The position numbers were made by a program, and so were the translations under genes. Positions 1 through 13,000 of a DNA stretch of 64,000 nt are shown one piece after another; positions within the stretch are counted from its first letter, which is position 1, and every line of letters begins with the position of its first letter. The stretch is taken from the NCBI RefSeq assembly GCF_963662255.1, contig NC_085071.1, forward strand, positions 905,201-969,200, read 5' to 3'. This DNA comes from Cinclus cinclus (Eukaryota; Chordata; Aves; Passeriformes; Cinclidae). The notes under the pieces were generated by a model. It did not search any database, was not told where the DNA came from, and worked only from the letters and a program-made list of their open reading frames with translations.

Positions 1-3000
1 CCTTGTGTCGGGTGGTATTGAATGTATCAATATCTGACGTAGCCTTGTACATCTATAAACGTTTGTAGCGAATGTTTGGTTGCCAGTTTCAACAAGGGCA
101 AACCCATCCCTTTTTAGATTTTATTGTTGTTCAGCCTTTAAAAATAAAGAAGCTCAAGCATCAAGACTATTTACAAAGCTCCCTCTGGATAAGGAGTTTG
201 GAAGTTACTTGGACAGAAGGAATTAACTTAGAGAGTTTACTTAAAACTGGGCCAGGAAAACTGTCAAAAATCACAATTGCAGAAAATAATCTTGAAGATA
301 ATCCAGAGAAGACCTGATAAAATAATCAGTCTTTCTCATCTCTGCATTTTATAAATCCAGTGAAACCACAAAAAATATAATAAAGAAATTGCTTTTCTTA
401 TAATGCTCCCTATCAGTAAAATCTACAATAAAATCAAGACAACTGAATAAAAGGAAGCAAATGGGGCAATTAAGAAGAAAGCAGAAACTAGCATGAAACA
501 TTTTAAGGAACCATAGCCCAAACATCCCTCATTTGTCCCAGTTTGTGATTTCTTTTCATCTTTAGAATTTCAAGTCTCAGAAACATTAATGGAAAAGAAG
601 ATACTGCAAAACTGAGATGATAATTCAGTTCCAAACTGCAGATTCAGATTTTTGAAATGATAAATTATTGCCATGCTGGCAGAGATAATGGAGCCTAATT
701 AATATGCTTCCACCCTGACCTCTATGCTTTATCTTTAGACAGGGAATCCATAGGAAGAGGTCAGAAATACTCAGGTTTTGATCTCATTTCTGCTTCCGAA
801 CTAGTTGCAGGTTTGGGAAACCACATCATTGTTACTGTAGAAAACTAGCTTTGGCTTTTAACATCCATTTTACCTTCGTTAGGAGACCAAAAATATAATT
901 TAAAAAACCCACAACAGTAAGAAAAAAGGGTAAAAGTTCACACAAAGTGAGTGTGAAGGCTAAATGGGTGGATGGGGGTTCACTCTACTTCTATAAACAC
1001 CATCAGACTTGATGGGGAAAGAAACATGTCAACAGAAATCCCATTTCAGGTGTTGCCAGGATAATTTCCAATGACACTAGGATTTCAGTGTCTCTCTCTG
1101 GTGAGGAATGCAATATGGCAATAAACCCAAAGATTGTAAATCAAATAATAACATGAAGTTTGCAGCTAAGCTTCCATGGACCAGGAGGCAAAATCCCATT
1201 CAAGAAGCAGCTGGCATCAAGAGAACCATCTGACACTGTGCTGTTCTGGGAATAACTGATTTACAAATCACCTTTCTGTCCTGAAACAGGGCAGGAGCTG
1301 AGCAAAGCTGCTCCTCTCACTCAGCACGAGCTGGCTCTGAGAGCTCTGTGCATCCCCCATCTCCTGGGAGCTCTGCAGCAGTGTCTGACACCCAACGTGT
1401 GATATCTGCCAGGCTCTCCTGCACCACCAGAGAGGAACAGAGCTGCAGTTAAAACAGAAACATACAAACCACACCACGATTTGTTGCAGCACAACTAAAC
1501 AGGTCTCAGAACTGCTTGGAACACTTAGGAGCACAGACACAACCACCTCACCTGTACTTGGCTGTGATGATGACAGATGATGCTTTACTCACCCGTCAAA
1601 ACTTGTTACCTCAGGCAAGTAATATTTTGCAAGGCTGAGCTAATACCATTACCAAATAAAACCCCAACCTCATCTCCAGGAACCTCATCAGTCAGGGACT
1701 GAAATGAACCTTCATAGAGTCTGCAATGGAATTGTACCAATGCCTCAAGAGAAAGTGTCAGTAGCCACCAGCAAGCATTTAATGGCATAAAGAGACTGCC
1801 ACTGAAGGGGAAAAAAAGAAAAAAATTCAGAATTGAGGAATTCCAAGCTCCACTCATTGCAAATCCTACTAATTTTTGTTTCCTGTGAAGAGGGAAAAAT
1901 TGTAACTACAAATCAAGGAAAATATTGCTCTGAAACATTAGAGTGGAAAAGGGTCTAGGGAAGGGAGATGAATGCTTTGCTGGTATGGAGAAAAAGCAAA
2001 CACTTTTTGTCTAGGTTTTGCCACAGGACCACAAGATGAAGTACTTGTGTTTTCAGGAGTTTGTCCAGCTCATTTATCCAACAGAGCCCTTCCAAGCTTC
2101 CCCTAAGCACATGATAACATATGGATTATGGTAGGTGCTACTGCACTGGGAGACAAACAGCACCATGGCAATGTGACCTCAGTTCATAGATCAGACAGCA
2201 AAACAGGGAGTTTACTTTAAACCAGTCACTCATCCCAGAATGAAGCCCAAAGCACTGTTGGACTCTGTGAGCTGCTTATCTTGGTTTGCTGACACAGTTG
2301 TGTCAAACACACACACACACAGGTATCTATTTCAGCAGCCAAAAGAAAAGCACTGGCACAGGCTGTGGCCACTGAACGTGTATGCCCACTCCACACCCAG
2401 CCCCCCTCCCTGCTACAGCCGGCACCACAGCATTCCCACAGAGCACACAGACCAGCACACCCGACAGTGCTGCTTCATGTGCAGTCTGACAGTCCCCCTT
2501 TGCCATCACATCCACCTTGCTGCCTGTCTCTGTAGGTTTATGTGACGCTGTGATGGCTGTGTGGCAGCAGCTCCTCTCTCCTGTCCTTACAGGCACTCTA
2601 TGCCATGCTGGATAGCATTTTGACCTATTCCAAATAGACTGAGAGGGAGCAAAAGAAGGCACAAAACCTTATTCCATGTCCACAGAGTTAATGCCTTCTG
2701 TTCCTTTATGGAAAGAGACAAGCAGAAACAGAGTGTACTTCTATCTTTATGGCTTTCACTAGGAGCCATTGGTGCTTGCTGTGCTGCTTTCCCCAGGTCT
2801 CACCTCCTCCTGCCTGGGAAGAGCAGGGGCTCTGGGAGGGCATCCAGCCAACTGCCTGAGCCCTGAACAAACCTCACACTCCCCAGGACTCAGCTAGGAG
2901 CCCCAGGAGTGTCTCCTCCAGGTCTGAAACCACAGAGTGTCTAATCCCAGTCCCTGGGAATCACTTGTAACCACTCATAACACTTACACAACACTTCTGA

Positions 3001-3070
3001 ACATCACCTGGCGCCACACAGGAATTACACACCTTAAAAACCTTCACACTCTGCAGGAGTGACACAAAGT
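1..3070. other. Gene-free AT-rich stretch at the left edge
   Basis: I see no coding exon here. The open frames are short, lack splice-flanked domain-like segments and match no family I recognise. A short CA dinucleotide run sits near 2307-2322. In the synteny block to which SRSF4, MECR and PTPRU belong, EPB41 and TMEM200B would be expected on this side. I looked for the conserved C-terminal end of protein 4.1 and for the GC-rich single coding exon of TMEM200B and saw neither. Confidence 0.5.
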
Positions 3071-3073
3071 AGA

Positions 3074-3483
3074 ATTACAGAATCCTGGAATGGTGTGGGT
3101 TGGAAGGGACCTTAAAGCTCATCCAGCCCCATCCCCTGCCATGGGACACCTCCCACTATTCCAGGTGGCTCCAAGCCCTGTCCAACCTGGCCTTGGATGC
3201 TTCCAGGGATCCAGGGGTGGCAGCCAGAGCTTCTCTGGGCAATCTGTGCCAGGGCCTCCACACCCTCACAGAGAAGAATTCTCTCCTAATATCTGATCTA
3301 AACCTGCCTCTGTCAGTGTGAAGCCATTCCTGCTTCCCCTGTCACTCCAGGCCCTTGTAAATAGTCTTTCTCCAGCTTTCTTGTAGGTTCCCTTTAGGTA
3401 CTGGAAAACTGCAGTTAGGTCACCTCAAAACCTTCTCTTCTCCAGGCTGAACAATCCCAATTCTCTCAGCCTTTCCAAAAGTT
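3074..3483 (-). repeat. CR1 LINE 3' fragment
   Basis: On the plus strand this begins with the reverse complement of the typical CR1 tail (a gaat..tggaatggtgtgggttggaagggacc-like block) and runs through the CR1 stretch with ctccaagccctgtccaacct and later ctgaacaatcccaattctct. It is a 5'-truncated copy, inserted antisense to the window. Identification rests on recognising the CR1 3' UTR and end of ORF2 by eye; no subfamily is assigned. Confidence 0.85.
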
Positions 3484-4274
3484 TAAATGCTACAGCATAA
3501 ATAGGCCTGTGTGATTCGTTAATACAACCTCTACCTGTTTGCTTAGCTCTACCATGCATTTATCCCATCACTTTGCTGGATTCAATCAGAAATTAAAAAA
3601 AAACAAAAAACAACAAACAGAGATGAGTCAAAAAATACTAAACCTAATAATAAACCACCCATTCCTTGGGGGTATTTTACCAGTAAATGGAACCATTCTC
3701 AGCAAAATAATCTGCCAAATTCAGCAAAGCACGTCTGCCCTCACACCTCACCTGTGGAGCACGGTGAGTGATGCTAATTAGGAGAAAGAGGGTTTGGTCG
3801 GATCTCTGTTGGCTTTGGCTGCTAATTGATTCCACGTGTAGGAGTGTGCAGCTGCCAGCCTTCCTTAACAAGAACTCACTTGGTCATTTTTCTCCTAAGT
3901 CTCCAATCTAATTTTTCATGCCACTGTGTCTCCTTCTTCCTGCTCCTCTGCCCATGCAGCACAATTGGAAGGCTTGAGGAAAGGCTGAAATAGATTAAAA
4001 ATTACAGAAAATATGGGACAGAGGGAACAGTCTGTGGGCAAGAACCAACACTGCAACTCAGGAATCACCTTGTTATTTCACAGAGACTATAAACGCCCAG
4101 AGTAATCACTGCTGCGGATCAATCTGGTTTTGATCCAATTTATCTACACTTTATTGATATTCAAACTGTGCAATTCTGAGCATGGGATTTAATCCTCCAG
4201 AATACTTTCCTGCCCAGAGGTGAGGCATGGACTGGCACGTGGACACTCCACCCTTCATCCCCTGGACAACACTC

Positions 4275-4372
4275 ACAGTGGGACTGTTGGGGTGTCCTGT
4301 GCCAGGATTTGGACTCAATGGTCCCTGTGGGTCCCTTCCAACTGAGGGTATTCCACAATTTTATGATCTCCA
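4275..4372 (+). repeat. CR1 LINE 3' end fragment
   Basis: The plus strand shows the CR1 terminus: ggactcaatggtccctgtgg, then gtcccttccaactgagg and a decayed attcta-type tail. Only about 100 bp of the 3' end is present, as is usual for truncated avian CR1 copies. Confidence 0.75.
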
Positions 4373-6039
4373 TCACCACCCTGAGAGAATCTGATTCCAT
4401 GTCCCAGCGTCAGGCTTGCAGCACATGTAATCTCTCAAAAAACACCAGCACTCATGAAAAAGGACAAGGGGGTTACACTGAAGCTTTACCTTTAAATCCA
4501 CATCCCTCAAGACCAATGGAATACATTGTCATACCTAGAAGTTTCTGCACTAAAAGCTTTGCATGAAGACAGAAGTGAGATAAGGGCCAGCCAGGCCTTC
4601 TCCTGCAGATAAACCAACATAATTCTAAGCATATTTAAAGTAAGACTGCAGACACGGCTTTAAATAAATACGAAGTTACTTTTAAAAATCAGTGTAAAGC
4701 CTTAAAATTTCAGTAAATAAAGACTTGGTGATAAAATTGCTGACAAACAGCATAGCTGAGGCAAGGAAAACACACCCTGTCTGCTGAGGAGTCAGTGGGG
4801 CAGCAATGGTCTGCAGAGCACATCTGGCTTTGTACCCACTCACCCTCCCGCAACTTGCTCATTATGGCAACGAAGCCCCAGAAGACAGAATAAACCACCT
4901 CTGGCCAAGACAATCGGAGCTGGTCCTGCACAACCTGCCCAGCAGTTGTACCCAGCTGTCCTCAGCACCTCAAATCCAGCTCTGATTCCACCCCAGCACT
5001 CACCAGGAATTACAATTAATTTCACACACGTTCAGTTTTAATGGCATTACCTGCAGTATAAAATGCAATCAATTTTAGGGCAAAACTAGTGCACAGAGGC
5101 CAAAAACATCCTCTGTTCTAATTGCATCTGTAATTACTCTGTAAGACTGCAATCCAGCAAATTACCCTGGGGACTCCTATTAATCACTATTACCTATCTC
5201 CCATGGCCAAGCAGGAATACTCGCTCAGGAAAAGACTGTTCTCATCCTCAAAAATGTATAATCCAAGTAGATTACAGATCATAAAGTGAGAAAGCAAAAT
5301 GCTGATGAGACCACATCAGACTGTTCTTAATCGCTTTGTAGGGAAGGAAAGCTTGAAGCACCAAGTCCCCATTTTTACTTCTGTTATACTATGTAATAAA
5401 ATACAGACCAGAAAGGTTTTTTACAACTTGGCACAAAATATCAGAGCTCTTTATCCCTTAATCCCAGTTACAGGCCATTTTCTTAAATTTATCTGGGCAG
5501 TAACTGAATAAATTAAATGTTTTCATAGTATAAATCTAATCTGATTCCTTGCGGCACCAGGAGTCCATAAAACTGTCCTAATCCCTTCCTCCTGACACCA
5601 AACATCACTCAGACTGTCCCACACCGGTCGATAATTTTGGATTATATATATACCTGTTTATTCTGCACCGACTTCCTCTCCCAAAACCCCCATTCCATTA
5701 GTTCTGCACTTTGAATTTGCTGCCAGGAATTTTGATGTTTTTTTGGTTTTCCCGTCATGTATAATCTCTGTTTTCAAACTTAAATCTTTCTATTTTTCGG
5801 GACGTTTCCGGTAACTGCTTCTACTGCACCGGGTTTATATTTTTGTTAATATTTTTGTGTTGTCACGGTCCCGAGAAGTTTCACCGGAAAGGCGCCCAGG
5901 CGGGATAACCCCGATTTTCTCCAACACTTCTTGCATCAAAATTGGGCAAACACCACCTCAGAAAGTGTAAATACTTTCTGGCGGTGCAGAGACCTTAATC
6001 CCGCGTTCTGCCAGCGTCCACCAGCGGGTTTGCGGTGTT
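4373..6039. other. Gene-free stretch before the CpG island
   Basis: AT-rich sequence with only short open frames and no splice-flanked conserved segment. I recognise nothing in it beyond general intergenic sequence. Base composition rises sharply in GC near 6030, where the CpG island begins. Confidence 0.45.
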
Positions 6040-6390
6040 TTTAGCCCTTTATGGGAGTTCAAACGCACTTTCGGCCCCGCGGGGCAAGAGAGGCCCGGCC
6101 CGCCGGCGCCATCTGCGCTCCCGGCGCCCCCACACCCCCCCAAGGTGGCGGAGGCGCCCCCGCCCGGGCCCGCGCCCCCCGCCCGCCCTCACTCACCGAG
6201 GGCCCTGCCCCGCCCGGCCCGGCCCGGCCCGGCCCGGCCCCGCCGCGGCTCCGGGCCTCGCGATGGAGCCCGGGCAGCGCTTCGAGCCCCGCGGGCTCCG
6301 GGCGCATGCGCGGCCGCGGCCCCGGCCACGGCCCCGGTCCCGGCCCGTGGGAGGCGGCGCTCCCTGGGGACGGGGACCGGGATCGGGGCG
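6040..6390. promoter_or_regulatory. Isolated CpG island, possible promoter of an unidentified gene
   Basis: A sharply bounded, very GC- and CpG-rich block in otherwise AT-rich sequence. It contains cggcccggcccggcccggcc-type runs and a GCGCATGCGC palindrome (about 6300-6309), a form of the NRF1 site. Overlapping open frames on both strands are proline/arginine-rich and look like composition artefacts. Such an island usually marks a promoter. By synteny a candidate is a noncoding first exon of TMEM200B (expected on the minus strand), but no coding exon in the window supports that, so the owner is unknown. Confidence 0.55.
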
Positions 6391-6870
6391 GTACTGGGAT
6401 ATGGGATATAGCATATGGGATATGGGATACTGGGATCTGGGATACTGCACATGGGGTATTGGGATATGGCGTACTAGGATCTGGGATACGGGGTGCTGGG
6501 ATATGGGGTACTGGGATGTGGAATAGTGGGATCTGGGATACTGGATATGGGGTACTGGGATAGGAGGTACTGGGTAGCGGATACTGTGATACGGGGTACT
6601 GGGATATGGGTTACTGATTGTGGGATCCCGGGATACGGGGTACTAAGTTTGGAGTAGTGGATATGGGATGCTGGAATATGGGGTACTAGATGTGGGGTAT
6701 GGGGAGGACCTAGGACCAAGCTGGTACTGGGACATGGAAACATGGAATGGGAATGAACTAGCATAGAGCTCACGCTGGGATGGGACTGGCACTGGGATGG
6801 CATGAGCTGGGACAAAGCTGGCACTGGGAGGGGGCAGAAGTAGGGTACTGGGGGCACTGGGAGGGGGCAA
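6391..6870. repeat. GGGATATGGGGTACT-type minisatellite
   Basis: Degenerate tandem repeat built from units of roughly 15 bp such as tactgggatatgggg and tactgggatctggga. It is well ordered from 6391 to about 6705, then decays into ctggcactgggatggg-like units to about 6870. It abuts the CpG island. Long minus-strand open frames over it are translations of the repeat, not genes. Confidence 0.9.
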
Positions 6871-9375
6871 TGTGAGTGTGAGGGGCACAGCCACACTCCC
6901 AGTGCTGCTCCCAGAGCTGGCCAGGTGAAGCCTGGGCATAGGGCCACGTTCATGGCTGAGCTGGGGATTTGGGAAGGGGAGCTTTGGGAAGAGGAGCTGT
7001 AAACCACCATTGCTGCCAGCATCCAGCAAATCATGACCATGGTGTCCCACTGCCTCCCAAGCCCAGGAGTAACAGAGGGTATTGCCTCCTCCTCTCTGCA
7101 TTTGTTAAACTTGTTTGTCTTCTCATCTGAGACTGTTATTTTCCTTTGTATTTGAATTTTGGAACAATAAAAGAGATGGGGGCAGGAGTTTTTAATGACA
7201 CATCGGGGGTTTTCCGTCACGGTGAGTGAGGAAAGAGTGTAAGTGGGCCCCAAGCTGTGATGGCTTAAATGGAATGGGATTTCGGGAAAATAATAAATGA
7301 GATTTGCAATGGCTCATTTCAAATACACATCACAATATTCTTCATCCCTTGAGCAAGGCACATAAAATACCCTTTAGAATCTTTAAATTTAGGCAGAAAA
7401 CAAATATATTTCTCACCTCATCTGTGCCAGCAATTCCAGCTAAAATGCAAGTACTGCAGATGCTTGCAGCCAGTGTTGGAGCATTCAGTGGGTCTGGGTT
7501 TACAGGTGTGATGGAGATGAAAAGTTGTACAAGTAATTGGACCATCCATATTTATTTAGACTCATAATTTTTGTTGAGATGAGAGATCTCTACTGTGGGA
7601 CTTCTTGCCCTTTTATCTTGCTACTCTACTGATTGTTTTGCTAGAACCTGGCTGGTGCCCACCGCATGCATTCCTGCCCTCCCACCTTAGAGCTTGCCTC
7701 CAAGGTGCTTTTGCCCCATAAGACAGGTACCTCAACCCTAAATCAGATGTGCAGCTGTTTTTCAGTGCATTCTGGCATGAATAAGAACATTAAATGATGC
7801 AGCAGAGCCCAGCTGAGGCATGTGCCTGGCCCTGCCCATGGAATCACTGTTGTGGGGGCACTCCCAATGCTTCACACTAATTATCAGCAGTAAGATGTCC
7901 CAGAATCTGGGAAGAATGGAAAGAATGTTCATTCCCTGTGAATTCCTGCTCCAACACTCCAACCCATGCACGTGGGGGCTGGGGAGGATGAGCCCATCCC
8001 AAGGTCTGTCCCTGCTCCAGGCAGCAAAGCAGCAGTGCTTCTGCAAAGGGTTGGTGTGTCCAAACCCTGCAATGCACACCCAGGAGCCATCGCTCCAGGT
8101 GCTCACACATTTTAGGATTTTTAGCTTTTCCTCTTCTTACAGCACAAAGTAACAACCTTCACCTCAGACAAGTTTCCCACATACCTCCCTCCAGAGGCCT
8201 GTCATCAAGTATTTAAGGAATGGATGCTTCTCACAAACGGCTTAGTAATATCTGGCTTGGTTATTTCAAATAGAGTTGCCAGACAGCAGAAACTGGAATA
8301 ACTTTTTAGTCTTTGCCTAGACCGTATAATTTGCAGATTGTCTTAAAAGTATTTTTCAGTTAATTATCCCTTATTAACCAATATCTTGCCTTTGCTGGTT
8401 TGCTTCTGTACTAAGATTAAGCAGCAAAAAAGATTAATAATGTCATTTTGAGAGTATAAGATGTTAAAGCACTAAATATATATAGCTGGAAAAGGCTTTT
8501 CCTTCTGAAGAAATTAAATATCACTTCCACAGAGATTTCTCATGCTGCCGTGGCCATATGACATTTGAAAAAAGCTGAGCCACTTGCCAAGCCCTGACCC
8601 CTCTCCAAGTGTGGGAAAATATTTTGTGTTGAAAGCAACTCTGATGATCTACTACCCTTTAATCTTTTTAATATGGCAGGACAAGTTCCAAATGATCAAA
8701 TTATATGGAATTATTGCACCTATGAAGTGACTCTTGCTGGAGAGCCACTGCCATCAGTTGTGAGCAGTTTGGAACTGGCTAAAGGACAGTTTTAGGGGAA
8801 GCTGTAACTAACCCTTTTATTCCAGACCAAGATCTCATGAAATACATTTTGCCTTCTATTTTTCAGAATGTTGCTTGCAGGAAGAACAGGTGCTGGGGAT
8901 GTCACTTCTCCACTCAAAGCCAATTGTGCAGGAGAAGAGCTTGTGGGAAGTTCAGTCTGAGCAATTTGCAAATGGCCCAAGTCTGAATTTGGGGTACTAT
9001 TCAGGAACACCTACACACCTACAAAACTCTTGCTAGAAGCTGCCCTCCCTTCTCCCCAGGAATGCTGGGCACATGCCACAGAACAGCCACCACCACTCTC
9101 TGTGCTTTCAAGGTCAGAAGCACATCCTGAGCTTTTTCTTTTATGAAGGCTCCTCCCAAGCACAGGTGTTTTATTAGGAGGAAAAACTCCTGGAAAATAT
9201 GCTGGAGAAAGAGGACTGTATTCAAGAGTTGCGCCTGCACTGAATGTGACTTTCTGAACTAAGAATCTTTTCTCTGAGTGACTCTCTACAAATTCAGGCT
9301 TACCCTGACCAATAGAAAGTGTTGACAATCACAACACAGCACCATGTAACCAAATGTCATCAAGCAAAAATAGTC
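6871..9375. other. Gene-free stretch between minisatellite and SRSF4 3' end
   Basis: No coding exon, RNA gene or recognisable repeat. A plus-strand AATAAA near 7164 has no recognisable gene in front of it. The SRSF4 transcript is predicted to end at the right edge of this stretch. Confidence 0.45.
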
Positions 9376-9381
9376 TTTATT
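9376..9381 (-). terminator. SRSF4: SRSF4 polyadenylation signal (AATAAA on minus strand)
   Basis: TTTATT on the plus strand gives AATAAA on the minus strand, about 630 bp after the SRSF4 stop codon. That implies a 3' UTR of roughly 0.65 kb. Other hexamers further downstream were not excluded. Confidence 0.6.
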
Positions 9382-10007
9382 CAAATCTCATGGAAACAGG
9401 GATCACTGTACTTTGCAAGACAGGGAAAAATAAAATAAAAAAATTTAATATAAAACAAGGATATTGTCACAATACCAGAATATGGAACTATAGTTCTTTT
9501 CCCTATAGATTACTGCAAGTGCCTCTATTTTTTTTTCATTTTGACTGTGCTATTCACAACTTTGTAAGTCCAAAAAATATGGAACAAAAGTAGTATGAAA
9601 CTTAAGACTTAGCACTTCCACTAAATGGCAGACATCAAAGGGCATCAATCGAGGGCAAAGACTGTTGAATCCATCATACCTACCTATCAGTCATCACTGC
9701 AATCCCATAAAGCCACCAGGGCACAGTGCTCAATCTCTGCAAGGCTCTCCCTGGAAAACAGAGCAATCTGGGGACTCAAGGAAGAGCTGTATATAAAGAA
9801 AATCTTTCTATTGGATAGAAAATGAGCGGAGCAGCCTCACATCAGAGAGCGCTGCAAGGAGAGAGCGCTGCAGTTAATGACAGACATACCACCAGGTTGT
9901 TAAAAATACACAGCATCAACAGGGTTTCTACTTCAATCACTTGGTTACAGCAACTAAACACGTTACAAAAGACTTTTCCAACCATTCCAAGTGTGGTTGC
10001 AGCAACG

Positions 10008-13000
10008 TTAGGATCTGGAATGGGACCTTGACCGTGACCGGGAGCGTGACCTAGAGGCAGACCTAGACCGGGACCTTGGCTTTGAAACAGATTTGGACCT
10101 GGAACGAGAATCTGATTTGACATTTGGTTTGGACTTGGAAATGGACCTAGACCTAGAACGGGACACTGCATCCTCCCCCTCACCTTTTGCCTCCCTCTTG
10201 TCCGGCTCTGATTTGAGCTGCTCCTTTTCTTTGGACCCTGACCTGGACCGCTCATGGCTGTCCTTCCTTCTCTTCTTGCTGCTGCCTTTGCTGTCTCGCT
10301 TGCTGCGCCTCTTGCTTTTCTCACTCTTGCTGCGGCTCCGGCTTCTACTTCTGCTGTCATCCCTGCTTCTCTTCCTACTTTTCCTTTTATCCTTGCTGTG
10401 GCTCCTGCTCCTACTCTCATCCCTGCTTTTGCTCCTGCTTCTAGCCTTGCTAATGCTCTTCTCCCTGTCTTTGCTTCTACTCTTCTCCTTGCTTCTGCTC
10501 CTCATGCTCTCCCTTGCCTCTCCCCTCTCCTTACTCCCACTCCTGCTCCTGCTCTTTTCCTTGCTGTGGCTCCTGCTCTTGGCTTTCTCATCACTGTTAT
10601 GGAGAATGCCCTCAGATTTATCCTTGCTTTTGTTTCGGGATTTCTCTGCACTCCTGCTGCGGCTCCTACTTTTATCCTCTTTACTTGGAGTCCTGCTTTT
10701 CTCTTTCTGGCCTCTGCCACGGCTCTTGCTCCGACTACGGCTCTTGCTTCTGGAACGGGACACAGACCTGGAAGCGCAAATGCAAAAGACAGCATGGCGA
10801 GGGTTTGAGCAGAGTGTGCAGAGAGCAGGAGGAAAAAAAAAGTGTTCCTGCTGCAAATTTAACACGATGCTTCTCACTTAAGTGGGAACCCCCAGTTCTC
10901 CCAAGACAAAGACATACCTGGATCGGGATCTGCTCTTGGAGCGGCTGCTACTGGCACTGCGGCTCCTGCTCTTATGGGAGTGTCTGCTTCGAGAGCGAGA
11001 CCTGAAACACAAGGAACCAGCTTCATGTTAGCACACATCCACAGTGAGCTTGTGACCCCCATGGGCAGAACCCCACGGGGCTAAAGCACCTTTCAGTAGC
11101 CAAATGTTCAGTTATACAACACAGTCATTGAGAGCATCCTTCTCCCCATCTCTCATCCCTGCTGCCATGTCTGGCTGCAAGCAGGGTGCTAATCTGGAAG
11201 AAAAGATGCCAGTGTATTTAAGGGATAATCACTTTCCCAATCAAATCACAGTTTGAATATACTGGCATAAAGCTTTGACTTCAGATTTTTATTTTGCAAG
11301 CAAATTCTTCTAGGAACAGTAAAGATTTGCCCGAGTTTTCTTGCAATGAGTTCTACCCCAGAATGGAAAGGAGAGAACACTTGGTGCTGCTGAAGCAGCT
11401 CTTGGTCAGATAAGGAAAGCAACAAATCTCTGAGAAACAGGGAACAGGTGGAGGTTTCCACGCTGAGAAATAACTGTTAGTCCTGGTGCTTGGAGCAGAA
11501 CACAGTGTTCAGAGCTGAAGTGTTAGAAGCACCTTCTGCTTCATTCCATGTGCATGGCTCCACTGGCCACACAGCTGCTCCCACAAGGAACAAGAGCCGA
11601 GTACCAGGGAAAAAAAGTGACTGGTATTCAGGGAGCAGGTCCACACATCCACCAAGGGACACACCTAAGAACACAGCTCTCATATGCCCTGGATACTAAT
11701 ACATGCTCAAAAAGCTAAACCTGTTGAGAACTCCAAACATTTCCAAGGTGTTTTGGAACCCAAAAGTCTGAATCTGCTCTATGTTCATTAACTGCAGCCT
11801 GAGATACATTACGCACATACCTTGAATGGCTTCGGCTTCTGGAATAAGAGCGGCGCCGTCTTGATCCAGGTCTGTCTTCCACTAATCTAATCTTTCTGCC
11901 ATTTACTTCTGTCCCATCCAGCTTTTCAAGGGCTCTTTTCATGTCAGAATAGGATTTGAACTCAATCACACCTTCGTTTTTCCTTCCTTTGTGTGCATCT
12001 GCATATGTCACTTCCCCTGCCTGACGCATATAATCCTAGAGGAAGAGGACAGAATCACCATTGCCTTCAACCCAGAGCCAGGCTTCCAGCTGACCCTGCT
12101 CACTTCTGACACGATGCTCCCTGAGCCTCTTCTATTCATAGGCAGGTCAGCAAGGGGTTGACCGAAACAGCATCTGTAGTGCCAAATAACACACTATGAC
12201 TTCACAGAGTCTGTGTGATTAGAACCAGGGTGATAGTTTCAAGCCAAACTATAACTTAAGGTCTCCCACTTCAAGTCTTAGATCAAATATGCTCTAGACT
12301 TTTAAGATTCAAATTACACAAGTCATTAAAGCAGTAATATGCTTGTTCTCTACATCTTGTTTTCAAAAATAATTGGGAAAGGTGATACAGTCTGAACATG
12401 AAGATGAAGAAGCCTACAGAGAAGCAGACCTCCCTTCATCCTCCACCTTGTCTACACAGCTTGTTCTTCTGGAAAAAAGCCCCACAGAACTCCAACTGCA
12501 ATTAATTTTCCCACTTCATGCTTCCTGGCTTCTCTGTTTCCATCCCTAAACCCTTCTCTCTATCAAGGGTCTGTTCTGCTCTGCTTTGAGCAAGCTGCCA
12601 GGTCAGGGTATCTTTCAGCCCCTGTGGAAATTGGCTGCAGTGGAAACAGGGCACAGAGCTCTAGTTTGGTTTGTTTTCAACCCAGCTTTTCAACCCATTT
12701 TAAGTACACTGTAATGAAAGCTATTCCCAAAAAAAGCAGCAATGCATCCATTGGAGGATTAATCATGCCATGCTCTACTTAGGATTTTAATACCAAAAGC
12801 AAAGACAAGCTAGTGATGGTGTGAAGCATTAACAACAAAGACACTGGAAGCATCTCCAGACCTACCTGAACTAGTGTAAAATTCAACTACAGACCAGTTT
12901 CTACTATGTCAAAGTTTGTTTAGAACAAATTTTACACACCCTTAAAAGAGAACCATAAAAGAAAGTGTTCCAGTAAGCACAAGTGGGTTCAACCATTGTC

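Noticed and set aside
6474..7253. 259-codon minus-strand open frame
   Set aside because: Mostly a translation of the GGGATATGGG minisatellite (repeated Tyr-Pro/Ser units).
1..9375. EPB41 3' exons or TMEM200B coding exon expected by synteny
   Set aside because: No segment resembling the conserved 4.1 C-terminal domain or the TMEM200 membrane protein was seen on either strand.
10093..10881. Leu/Asp-rich plus-strand open frames over the SRSF4 last exon
   Set aside because: Antisense translation of the RS-repeat coding sequence.
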